13,467 nt of DNA from JBBSEZ01 sp038239195 (GTDB lineage Bacteria; Planctomycetota; Planctomycetia; Gemmatales; Gemmataceae), in the NCBI GenBank assembly GCA_038239195.1, contig JBBSEZ010000274.1, forward strand, positions 1 through 13,467, in the 5' to 3' direction. Below the pieces are notes generated by a model, which was not told the origin of the DNA, ran no database searches, and saw only the letters and a list, made by a program, of their open reading frames with translations. The translations under genes and the position numbers were made by a program. This document shows positions 1-6,864 of the stretch, in pieces. The stretch's first letter is position 1. Each line of letters starts with the position of its first letter.

Positions 1-168
1 GAGAACGTGCCCGTAGGCAATCGATTGCACGAAGCGGTCGTACTTGTGCCTGCGGCGCCCGCGGCGGCCGCACTTCGGGCAGGGGTAGGTCACCGGCTGG
101 CAGCGGACCGGGACGACCTTCTCCCCTGGCTGCGGCTTCCGACTCGCCTTGTTCGCTTTCACGCCCAT
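1..168 (-). CDS. Transposase-like protein, N-terminal 56 residues (partial, runs off left edge)
   Basis: The minus strand is open from an ATG at 168-166 to the window edge, giving 56 residues with no stop. The start MGVKANKASRKPQPGEK is followed by a CPKCG knuckle (about residues 32-36) and an Arg-rich stretch ending in YDRFVQSIAYG. A short basic lead, a CxxC zinc-ribbon half and then an R/H-rich segment is the usual N-terminus of ISL3-like and related transposases; I recall similar proteins from Gemmata-type planctomycetes. A CAGGAG Shine-Dalgarno lies about 10 bases before the ATG. The second CxxC pair and the DDE catalytic residues would lie outside the window, so the family is inferred from this short piece only. 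No terminal inverted repeat is recognised upstream. Confidence 0.5.
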   Translation of the reverse strand, partial: MGVKANKASRKPQPGEKVVPVRCQPVTYPCPKCGRRGRRRHKYDRFVQSIAYGHVL

Positions 169-496
169 GGCCTGCGCTCCTGGGTAACGGAGTTGAAGTA
201 CCGCTTTCCTAGGACGCAGGCCTTATCTTTCAACCTCTCAACCACTTACAGCTTCGCACGTCACTCCGCCTTGGAGGGATTGACACCGAGTGTCTTATTT
301 TGGAACAGCTCCTAACAATGGCCAAGGACAGCGAGACCCAGGACAGGCCGGTCAGCCAGGGGCACATGTGCGGCTTCCTTCAGCGACCAGGTACAGTAAC
401 TCAGCAGTCATCTGTCGTGTTAGCGGGTGTTATCCGTGGCGGGCCCTATTTAGGCGTTCGGTGAGGGCTCCCGCCGTCCTCGGTGGGCGCTCCCGT
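169..496. other. Intergenic region without a supported gene
   Basis: This stretch lies between the divergent-facing transposase fragment and the stop of the symporter gene. Open frames crossing it have no family resemblance and no ribosome binding site. It holds the promoter side and possibly the terminal repeat of the transposase element, neither of which I can define. It also has a small perfect inverted repeat GACAC-CGA-GTGTC (282-294) followed by TTATTTT, and the GC-rich stem-loop listed separately at 465-492. Confidence 0.5.
465..492 (-). terminator. Stem-loop just after the symporter stop codon
   Basis: CCCGCCG (470-476) pairs with CGGTGGG (481-487) around a TCCT loop, with one G-U pair. 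After a single mismatch the stem continues for four more pairs (465-468 with 489-492, again with one G-U pair). It starts 4 bases beyond the stop codon of the minus-strand symporter gene, where a terminator or 3'-end protecting hairpin is expected. There is no T tract on the minus strand after it, so intrinsic termination is not demonstrated. Confidence 0.4.
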
Positions 497-1561
497 TCAG
501 GATGCCAACGACGCAGGTTCACGCGAAAGGACGAGGGCCACGCTGCCGGCCACCACGTGCTGCACCAGATTGTAGAAGATGATCGGCAGCAGCACCCGAG
601 GATAGGCCGACAGCGTCAGCGCCGCCAGGACCAGCCCGGTGCCGTTGTTGTTCATCCCCAGCCCAAACATCAACGCCGCCCGGCGGCTGTAGTCCAGCTT
701 CAGCAGCCGGGCGACCAGCCAGCCGGAGGTGAAGGCGAGCAGGCACAGGCTGACGACGATGGCCAGAGTAACGGCCAGGAAGTCCCAGTCCGGGTTCGAC
801 ACTGCCTGCGGCAGCGACACGGCCGCGTTGGCGTAACTCAGCAGCAGGAGATTGAGCGAATTCACCAGCTTTAGGGACGGCTTGGCCCTCTCGACCCGCG
901 CTTCCCCAACAGCCCGGTGCAGCAGGATGCCCAGCAGCGACGGCAGGACCACGCACAAGACCAGGAACGCTCCCGTGCCGTAGCCAGCCAGCGCGTGCAA
1001 TTCCTGGGCGTATTGTCCTGTCGCCATGAAGCCGACCGCGTGGAGGGCCGCCGGCGTCGTCAGCGGGCTCGCCAGGGTAGAACCGAGGATCAGTCCCAGG
1101 CTCAGCGCAAGGTCGCCGTTGCTGTTCTGTGCCCAGGCGGTGGAGGAGCCCGCGATGGGCATGGAGGCAATCAAGGCCAAGCCAACCAGGATGTTCTGCA
1201 CTTCGTCAGGACTGTGCCACAGCCTCAGCGTCTGGCTGACGCCGAAGATGAAAGCGATGGGAATCAGCAGGTTGGCCGCCAGGCCCAGGATCAGGGCCCG
1301 CGGTTGGCGCAGCAGGTGCTTCAACTCCGAAGTGTTTACGCCCAGCCCGGCGTTGACCAGGAGTAGCGCCAGCATAAGCATGGGCAGCGTGACCCTGGTC
1401 TCCTCCTGGGGGAAGTCGTACTCCCCGAGCGACACGTTCCTCAGCCAAAGACCAGGAGCGGGGAAGAAGGCGGCGACGGCGTAGGAGCCGATCAGGAACC
1501 AGAGCAGGTGCCTATGCAGGACGTGGGAGAACACAGCGACAGCGTGCCCGGCCTTGCCCAT
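497..1561 (-). CDS. BASS/SBF-family sodium-dependent symporter (bile acid:sodium symporter-like)
   Basis: A 354-residue polytopic inner-membrane protein with about nine to ten hydrophobic segments. Two BASS-family signatures are visible: SMPIAGSSTAWAQNSNGD followed by LALS (residues 133-154), the family's discontinuous-helix motif, and GLGMNNNGTGLVLA (about 300-313), matching the second core motif that in ASBT-type proteins helps bind Na+. Such proteins move organic anions inward with Na+; the real substrate (bile-acid-like compound, pantoate, keto acid and so on) cannot be read from sequence. I chose the ATG at 1561 because GGAGGA lies 8 bases upstream and the protein then begins directly before the first membrane helix. 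The open frame continues upstream to 2227, but that part overlaps the next gene and is not family-like. The gene starts 29 bp after the stop of the 246-residue membrane protein, so the two are probably cotranscribed. Confidence 0.87.
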   Translation of the reverse strand: MGKAGHAVAVFSHVLHRHLLWFLIGSYAVAAFFPAPGLWLRNVSLGEYDFPQEETRVTLPMLMLALLLVNAGLGVNTSELKHLLRQPRALILGLAANLLIPIAFIFGVSQTLRLWHSPDEVQNILVGLALIASMPIAGSSTAWAQNSNGDLALSLGLILGSTLASPLTTPAALHAVGFMATGQYAQELHALAGYGTGAFLVLCVVLPSLLGILLHRAVGEARVERAKPSLKLVNSLNLLLLSYANAAVSLPQAVSNPDWDFLAVTLAIVVSLCLLAFTSGWLVARLLKLDYSRRAALMFGLGMNNNGTGLVLAALTLSAYPRVLLPIIFYNLVQHVVAGSVALVLSREPASLAS

Positions 1562-1590
1562 GCCCCACGTCCTCCAAACCGCTTCCCGCG

Positions 1591-2331
1591 TCAAGACTTC
1601 TCGATCCCCTCCGGTTCCTGAGCGATGAGCCGTTGCATCCCGTCCACCTTCCAGCCGATGAAGAGGACGTTGGGCACCTCGATCTGCTCTCGCGAGGCAC
1701 CACTCGTCCGGATGACCAGGTTGCCGGAGCCGAGCCCGAGCAGCCAGTTCTGGAAGAGGTCGCCCCGGTGTTTCTCCAGCATCATGCCCTGCGTGTTGTA
1801 CGTCTTCGAGCCGGCACCGAAAACGAAGTTGAGAGTGACCTGGCCTGGATCGACTTGCCAGTAGCTCATGCGGTCCACCACGAACACGCTGAAAGCCCAC
1901 GTCAGGAATAGGAGGGTGGAGAACCAGAAATAGGCCCCCAGGTTCAGGTGGATTTTGAGGTCGCCGAACAGGCTGAGGATCTCGTCCCACCAGCCCAGGT
2001 AGGCGAGCACCACCGTGATCAGGAGGGAGCCCAGAATGACCATGCCGGAGGCCATCCCCCGCATGGTGAAATTGGTGATCAGGATGACCAGGAACAGGGT
2101 GAGGAAGTAGATCACCCCCAGGTTGCTGCTGGGGTGGAACAGTTCCCGGTCCTGGCCGATCTGATGGTGCTGGCCCTGAAAGTAGGTAAGGAGGACCATG
2201 ACGTAACCGATGACCCAGACCGGCCACCAGTACACGAGGGGGGAGTGGCTGTAGATACGAAGTGGCCGCGAAGCCCGCGGCTTGTCCTGCTCGGGCGTCG
2301 AGGCGGGCAGCTGAGGTGAGGGGTTACTCAT
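1591..2331 (-). CDS. Unknown 4-TM membrane protein with possible bacterial-PH-like C-terminal domain
   Basis: 246 residues. A Pro-rich cytoplasmic lead (1-25) precedes four predicted membrane helices at about 31-50, 71-88, 95-113 and 129-151. A soluble tail (about 153-246) follows. Its pattern, including a DLFQNWLLGLGSGNLVIRTSG stretch near 191-211 split over two strands and a final hydrophobic VDGMQRLI helix, resembles the PF03703-type bPH2 domain, in which a 'RLLGVG-x-I-T-SG' segment recurs. That assignment is by eye and tentative. The ATG at 2331 has GGAGA 9 bases upstream and overlaps the upstream short reading frame by ATGA, which suggests translational coupling. The BASS symporter follows 29 bp downstream, so a shared role is possible. 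Function unknown. Confidence 0.75.
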   Translation of the reverse strand: MSNPSPQLPASTPEQDKPRASRPLRIYSHSPLVYWWPVWVIGYVMVLLTYFQGQHHQIGQDRELFHPSSNLGVIYFLTLFLVILITNFTMRGMASGMVILGSLLITVVLAYLGWWDEILSLFGDLKIHLNLGAYFWFSTLLFLTWAFSVFVVDRMSYWQVDPGQVTLNFVFGAGSKTYNTQGMMLEKHRGDLFQNWLLGLGSGNLVIRTSGASREQIEVPNVLFIGWKVDGMQRLIAQEPEGIEKS

Positions 2332-2588
2332 TGGTCCAATTCTCCGTGGTAGGGGAAGGACGTGGCAAGAGTGGCTCGATCCGCCCTTCTCTCGCAACGT
2401 CGCCGCGCGCCGGGCTCTTTAGCGGGGAACCACATCCGGCATGGAGGGAAACAAGCCCCGTCCGGTTCCAGATTCTTGGCGATGACCGAGACCTGACCGA
2501 TGGGAAACTTAGCCTCGTCGAGCTTGCGCACGGCCGCTTCCGCCTGGGCCATGCTGTCGTAGGCTCCGACCGCGCTTTGCTGATTCGT
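2328..2588 (-). pseudogene. Truncated general stress protein 17M/DUF1269-like N-terminus (remnant, start damaged)
   Basis: The minus-strand frame reads TNQQSAVGAYDSMAQAEAAV followed by RKLDEAKFPIGQVSVIAKNL. This matches the N-terminal alpha/beta module of GSP17M/YflT-like stress proteins (the 'VGVYDS-x-x-A-E-A-AV-x-x-L-x-x-GFP-x-x-Q-x-S-I-I-A' pattern). Family members usually continue into a Gly-rich membrane segment and total roughly 150-170 residues; here similarity stops near residue 43 (about position 2460) and the frame runs on with unrelated, Arg-rich sequence to a TGA at 2328-2330. A good Shine-Dalgarno (GGAGGA) sits 7 bases before ACG at 2588-2586, where an ATG would be expected, so the start codon may have been lost; the first in-frame ATG is at 2552. 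The stop overlaps the next gene's ATG (ATGA). It could still be a short translated leader ORF, but a decayed gene is more likely. Confidence 0.5.
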
Positions 2589-2721
2589 GAGTGATCCTCC
2601 AAGGGAAATCGAGAAAAGATGCGGCTGGTCCGGATCACACTTTTATGGAATGGTCGGCCGATGGCCACTCGACCCGTCCAGAAAATCAGACGCCCCGCCG
2701 GCACGGACCGCCAAGACTCCC

Positions 2722-4062
2722 TCACGGCGTTGGCGATTTCGTCTCTTTCCTCAACGCGACGAGGAACACCGCGTGCCTCCTCTCCACCGCCGTTCGATCC
2801 ATCTCTTGGGGCAACGCCTGCCTCGCGGCCTCGAGGACCAGATCCGCGTGATGCTCGAGCACCGCCCGGTCCTCGTCGCGGCGCACTTGCTCGGCCAATT
2901 CGGTGAGGGATGCCAGGAGTCGAATCAGAACCGCCACGCTCGTTCGTCCGTACTGGCGTATCTGGTTCAATGCGGCGTCCGCCACCTCCCCAAAGGTTAC
3001 CGGACGGGCCACCACCCGCAGTCGGCTTTCCTCGTCATGGCGGAAAGCGGACGGGACGGACCTGCCGGCTAGCCGACAGAGGGCTTCGCCGAGGCGGTCG
3101 ATGCAGGCCACCGCCGTGAACGGGTCGTTGATTCCGGGAGATAAGGCCCTCACCGCGATCTCGACCAGTTGGTCCACGCTGAATTCCACGTCCTGGAAGG
3201 CCGTGCGCTGCGGCTCCAGGAGGAATGCCCCGACGAGTTGGGCGCGAAGCCCGTCCTCGAGGCGGTCCTCTGGCCAGACCGAGGCGAGCTTGCTTCCCCG
3301 AACGACGAAGTGGCCGGGGCGGTGCGCGACCCGCACGACGAGGTCGTGCCGGCGGGCGAGCCCCAGCAACTCGTCGTGGTCGATCGCCGCCAGGTAGCCG
3401 CTCCCTGGCGCGGCGACGGGCACGGCCTCCTTCTCGAATCCTTCGGGCAGGGCGGACGCGGCGGGCGGCTCCGGGGGCTCGTGCCCCAGTTCGTCTGGCC
3501 AAAGGGTGTCGATGGCGTCGTTCAACTCGTCACTCACGGCTGCGATGACGTGGTCGGCCTGGATGAACACGGCGACGTGGTGGATGAAGTAGATCAGCAC
3601 CCCGAGGCTCGCCATCGCCATCACGATGCCGACGGCGACGCCGATGGCGGGGACGAATTGGTCGGCGTCGGTGCCCCGGACGGTGCGCAGCACCAGCAGG
3701 GAGTAGGTGAAGGTGGCGGTGAAGGTCCCGAGGACGAACTGATTGCTGCGGTCGCGGATGAAGTTGCGCAGCAGTCGCGGGCCGAACTGGCCGGACGCCA
3801 GCGACAGAGCGACGATGACGATGGAGAAGACGGTCCCCGCCACGGTGATCATCGAACCGGCGATGGCGGCCAGGACCGCCCGCGCCCCCTCCGGGCCGCC
3901 CGTGTAGGTCCACCCCCAGCTCGCCTCGACCTGATCCTTGATGGCCTTGTCCAGCGCCACCATGCCGAAAGCCAGCCCGATGGCCAGCAGCGCCATCAAG
4001 GTCGGCACGAACCAGAAGCTCGTGCGAAGGTCGTCCCAGAAGTAAGGCAGCTTGCTTCTCAT
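2722..4062 (-). CDS. DUF2254 family membrane protein
   Basis: 446 residues, the usual length for this family. The N-terminal half has four membrane helices at about 16-37, 60-86, 106-126 and 134-165, with the family's conserved segment AGTVFSIVIVALSLASGQFGPR (about 74-95, split in the usual way around the SGQFGPR turn) and QFVLGTFTATFTYSLLVLRTV. A Pro/Glu-rich linker near 195-215 leads to a soluble C-terminal half containing the family-typical DVEFSVDQLVEIAVRALSPG then INDPFTA block (about 295-320). Its function is not established; the helix layout suggests a channel or transporter with a large cytoplasmic regulatory domain. The ATG at 4062 is the first in frame; the ribosome site is weak (AAGG 13 bases upstream). 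It is transcribed divergently from the AI-2E-family gene. Confidence 0.85.
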   Translation of the reverse strand: MRSKLPYFWDDLRTSFWFVPTLMALLAIGLAFGMVALDKAIKDQVEASWGWTYTGGPEGARAVLAAIAGSMITVAGTVFSIVIVALSLASGQFGPRLLRNFIRDRSNQFVLGTFTATFTYSLLVLRTVRGTDADQFVPAIGVAVGIVMAMASLGVLIYFIHHVAVFIQADHVIAAVSDELNDAIDTLWPDELGHEPPEPPAASALPEGFEKEAVPVAAPGSGYLAAIDHDELLGLARRHDLVVRVAHRPGHFVVRGSKLASVWPEDRLEDGLRAQLVGAFLLEPQRTAFQDVEFSVDQLVEIAVRALSPGINDPFTAVACIDRLGEALCRLAGRSVPSAFRHDEESRLRVVARPVTFGEVADAALNQIRQYGRTSVAVLIRLLASLTELAEQVRRDEDRAVLEHHADLVLEAARQALPQEMDRTAVERRHAVFLVALRKETKSPTP

Positions 4063-4468
4063 GGCCCGCGCTAGACCTTATCCGTCATACAGGATCTCGG
4101 CAGATGCCGATTGGCTGGGTGCTTCGTCACCGCACCTTCCGGACGTTGTTGGGCTCGATGGTCCATAAAAGAGGAGGCGACGGGCCGGCCGACGATAATG
4201 CCGCGCCCTGTCGAAGCCGGGCCCAGCCGCCCGCGATCCCTCACGTCCTATTTCCCGCCTCGCGATTCGCATGAGGCGGCCCGCGGGCGCGGAACGTCCA
4301 GACAACTCCTCTGGCGTCCTTTATAGTGACATCGCCGGCTCTCCGACCAGCATGCGGTTTGGCAACCGGCATCCGGCGAAGAGAGCCGGCCTTTGGTTCC
4401 TGGGCCTCAGCCGCCGTTGTCTGGCACAAAAACCCGGAACGTGCCTCAGATCAGAAGGAGGACTCCGC
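4063..4468. promoter_or_regulatory. Divergent intergenic region (406 bp)
   Basis: This region lies between the starts of the DUF2254 gene (minus) and the AI-2E-family gene (plus), so it must hold promoters for both unless one is read through. The plus-strand candidate is listed separately. For the minus strand I see only a weak TGTATGAC box about 20 bases before the ATG, with no convincing -35. The open frames here (for example 4241-4429 and the 66-codon upstream extension of the permease) have no resemblance to known proteins and no ribosome site. No riboswitch or RNA gene is recognised. Confidence 0.5.
4299..4327 (+). promoter_or_regulatory. Candidate sigma70-type promoter for the AI-2E-family/cax pair
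   Basis: CAGACA (4299-4304) and TATAGT (4322-4327) are separated by exactly 17 bases and match the TTGACA/TATAAT consensus at 4 of 6 and 5 of 6 positions. Transcription would begin near 4334, leaving a leader of about 135 bases before the TTG start. It is a visual match only; sigma factors of planctomycete-like hosts may differ. Confidence 0.4.
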
Positions 4469-4471
4469 TTG
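4457..4471 (+). promoter_or_regulatory. Strong ribosome binding site deciding a TTG start
   Basis: AGGAGG, part of AAGGAGGACTCCGC, stands 7 bases before TTG at 4469-4471, in frame with the AI-2E-family permease. No ATG with comparable signals exists nearby; the in-frame ATG far upstream (4271) would add 66 residues unlike the family. TTG is therefore the preferred start. Confidence 0.7.
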
Positions 4472-5563
4472 AACGTGGAAGAGAAACAACTCGCCGGCGC
4501 ACCTGTCGGCAAGGATCCGCACCCACGACCGATCGCGGAGCCTTCGGAACTGGTCCGACCAGCCCTCACGGTGATCGCTCTGCTGGCCACCGTGGTTCTT
4601 CTCCTGCTCCTCATCTGTTACACGGCGGGTGTCTTCCTGCTGTTCTTCGCCGCCGTCCTGCTGGCGGTCCTCCTGCGCGGCCTGGGCGACCGGCTGTCCG
4701 CCATATCGGGCATCCCGCCGCGCTACGCGCTGTGGCTCACGGTCCTCGGTCTGGGGGCGGCGACCGCCTTGACGGGCTGGATGCTGGCGACGCATGTCAG
4801 CTCGCAAATAGACGAACTCGGTCAACAACTTTCGCGCGGTGCTCAACAGGCGAAACTCTACCTCCAGCACCACGCCTGGGGACGCCATCTCCCGAACTAT
4901 GGGGACGATTTTGGATGGGCTTTGTCGTCCGGGCGGCTATTGAGCACCCTTCCCGGATTCGTGTCGAGTTCCCTGGGAGTCGTTGTCGACCTCCTCGTTA
5001 TACTATTTATGGGCCTCTACCTGGCGATCGACCCCGGTCAATACGTCGAGGGCCTCGTACATCTGGTGCCCTTCGGCAAGCGCGATCGGACGCGGGAGCT
5101 ACTCGCCTCGCTCTGGAAAACGCTCGAGTGGTGGCTTGTCGGGCGATTCCTCTCGATGGTGGAGGTAGGCCTGCTGACCAGCTGCGTGCTGTGGCTCCTG
5201 GGGGTGCCGCTGCCGTTCACACTCGGTCTGCTCACCGGCCTGATGAATTTCGTGCCCAACGTCGGCCCGGCTCTGGCGACGTTCCTCACGGTCCTGGTCG
5301 GGCTCTCCGTCAGCCCGATCGTCGCGGTCTACGCGCTCATCGCTCAGGTCCTCATCGGCTCCATCGACGGGTTCGTGGTGACCCCTCTGATCCAGCAGCG
5401 CACCGTCTCCCTGCCAGCCGGCCTGATCCTGGGGTCACAAGTGCTGACCGGCGTCCTTATGGGCGGCCTCGGCGTTGCCCTGGCCACGCCGTTGGCCGCC
5501 GCGGTTTTCGTGCTCGTCAAGAAGCTGTACGTGAATGACGTCCTGGATGATCAGACCGTCTAA
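4469..5563 (+). CDS. AI-2E/UPF0118 family transporter
   Basis: 364 residues from the TTG start, normal for the family (about 340-370). A hydrophilic lead (1-30) is followed by paired helices at about 33-70, one at 88-107, an amphipathic periplasmic stretch (110-165), and a helix at 168-190 ending in GLYLAIDPG. The hallmark C-terminal region then follows: LGVPLPFTLGLLTGLMNFVP then NVGP (about 244-267), and TPLIQQRTVSLPAGLILGSQ (305-324) before the last helix. Members have been called autoinducer-2 exporters, and others in UPF0118 have been reported as Na+(Li+)/H+ antiporters; nothing here points to quorum sensing. The context (Ca2+/H+ and Na+/H+ antiporters nearby) makes ion transport the better guess. 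The Ca2+/H+ antiporter follows 94 bp downstream on the same strand, probably in one transcript. Confidence 0.85.
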   Translation: MNVEEKQLAGAPVGKDPHPRPIAEPSELVRPALTVIALLATVVLLLLLICYTAGVFLLFFAAVLLAVLLRGLGDRLSAISGIPPRYALWLTVLGLGAATALTGWMLATHVSSQIDELGQQLSRGAQQAKLYLQHHAWGRHLPNYGDDFGWALSSGRLLSTLPGFVSSSLGVVVDLLVILFMGLYLAIDPGQYVEGLVHLVPFGKRDRTRELLASLWKTLEWWLVGRFLSMVEVGLLTSCVLWLLGVPLPFTLGLLTGLMNFVPNVGPALATFLTVLVGLSVSPIVAVYALIAQVLIGSIDGFVVTPLIQQRTVSLPAGLILGSQVLTGVLMGGLGVALATPLAAAVFVLVKKLYVNDVLDDQTV

Positions 5564-5657
5564 TGACCGGAAACCCCGGACGGCGGAAGCGTGGGCGACG
5601 GATGCAATACGTCTGCCTTCGGTCACGGCTCCGGACGACGGATGAGGTTCGCACGAC

Positions 5658-6803
5658 ATGAGTACAGAATCCTCCAAGGGGCTGTGGGCTGCGCTCCTTG
5701 GGATCTGCAAGGAGCCGTTCTGCTGGCTGCTGGCAGCGGCCCCCTTGGCCGTCGCGCTCGAACGGCTGCACGTCGCGGCCCTGTGGGTCTTCCTGGCGTC
5801 GGCGGTCGCCGTGATTCCCCTCGCGGGCCTGATGGGGCGGGCGACCGAGAGCCTGGCGCGGGTGCTTGGGCCAGGCATCGGCGGGCTCCTCAACGCCACC
5901 TTCGGGAACGCCGGAGAGTTGATTCTCGCTCTCTTCGCGCTGGCGAAGGGGCCCGAGATGTACCCCCTGGTAAAAGCCTCACTCACCGGCTCCATCATCG
6001 GCAACGTCCTGCTCGTCATGGGGACGTCCATCGTCGCGGGCGGGCTGTATCACCGCAAGCAGAGGTTCAATCGCACGGCGGCCGGCATGGGCTCGACACT
6101 CCTGGCCCTCGCAGCGGTCGGCCTCGTCATGCCGGCGATCTATTACCACCTGTCCCAGGCGAAGGCCGGTCCCGGTGGAGGCGCAGTGCCCAGGATCGAA
6201 TTCTTGAGCGAGGAAATCGCCTTCGTCCTGGCCGGAATCTACCTCCTCAGCCTTGTCTTCACCCTCGTGACCCACCGCGACCTTTTCAACGGGGATGAGT
6301 CGAAGGCGACCGCGGGCGCGCGCCCTTCCCCCGAGTGGCGCTCGGGAACGGCACTCGCCATGCTGGTGACGGCGACGGCGGGCGTGGCCTGGATGAGTCA
6401 CCTGCTGGTCGGGACAGTGGAACAGGCGAGAGGGGCGCTCGGCATGAACGAGGTCTTCGTCGGAGTAGTCGTCGTGGCCGTGATCGGGAACGCCGCCGAA
6501 CACTCCACGGCAGTCCTCATGGCGTTGAAGAACGAGATGGACGCGACCGTCCAGATCGCGGTCGGCAGCGCCATCCAAATCGCCCTTTTCGTCGCCCCGG
6601 TCCTCGTCTTCGCCAGCATGTGCATGGGGCATTCCCAGACGCTGGACTTGCACTTCAGCCTCCTGGAGACGATCGCGGTCGTGATTTCCGTGGTCGTGTT
6701 GTCACTCGTCTGCCAGGACGGAGAAACGCACTGGATGGAGGGCGTCATGATGCTCGGGGTTTACGTCATTCTCGCCCTCGCGTTCTTCAACCTCCCCGTT
6801 TGA
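5658..6803 (+). CDS. cax: Calcium/proton antiporter (CAX family of CaCA exchangers)
   Basis: 381 residues with about eleven hydrophobic segments. It is an inner-membrane antiporter expected to expel Ca2+ in exchange for H+. Both alpha-repeat signatures are intact: LNATFGNAGELILALFAL (about 78-95) and GNAAEHSTAVLMALKNEMD (277-295), the latter followed by VGSAIQIALFVAPVLV (302-317). The two Glu residues (GNAGE and GNAAE) are the family's transport residues. A short variable loop (about 168-180) and a second one (210-227, DESKATAGARPSPEWRSG) separate helix groups, as in bacterial and plant CAX proteins. The ATG at 5658 has GAGG 10 bases upstream and puts the first helix after a short lead. It probably shares a transcript with the upstream AI-2E-family gene and converges with the MscS gene (61 bp between the stops). 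Other cations as substrates cannot be excluded. Confidence 0.92.
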   Translation: MSTESSKGLWAALLGICKEPFCWLLAAAPLAVALERLHVAALWVFLASAVAVIPLAGLMGRATESLARVLGPGIGGLLNATFGNAGELILALFALAKGPEMYPLVKASLTGSIIGNVLLVMGTSIVAGGLYHRKQRFNRTAAGMGSTLLALAAVGLVMPAIYYHLSQAKAGPGGGAVPRIEFLSEEIAFVLAGIYLLSLVFTLVTHRDLFNGDESKATAGARPSPEWRSGTALAMLVTATAGVAWMSHLLVGTVEQARGALGMNEVFVGVVVVAVIGNAAEHSTAVLMALKNEMDATVQIAVGSAIQIALFVAPVLVFASMCMGHSQTLDLHFSLLETIAVVISVVVLSLVCQDGETHWMEGVMMLGVYVILALAFFNLPV

Positions 6804-6864
6804 GGGGGCCACGGACCTCGTCAGATGGCGGAAAGGCCTTGCAAGCGAGCCGGCCACGATTCTC

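Noticed and set aside
282..300. GACAC-CGA-GTGTC followed by TTATTTT as a plus-strand terminator
   Set aside because: The stem is only 5 bp and there is no plus-strand gene upstream to terminate.
1562..2227. Long N-terminal extension of the BASS symporter frame
   Set aside because: It overlaps the 246-residue membrane protein out of frame, and GGAGGA with 8-base spacing marks the ATG at 1561.
3169..4074. A 301-codon plus-strand frame opposite the DUF2254 gene
   Set aside because: Composition (His, Asp, Gly, Gln and Val runs) is typical of antisense GC-rich frames; the opposite strand encodes a full-length recognisable family member.
4271..4468. 66-codon N-terminal extension of the AI-2E-family permease from an upstream ATG
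   Set aside because: The added residues do not resemble the family, and a strong AGGAGG sits just before the TTG at 4469. The candidate promoter's -10 box also lies inside the extension.
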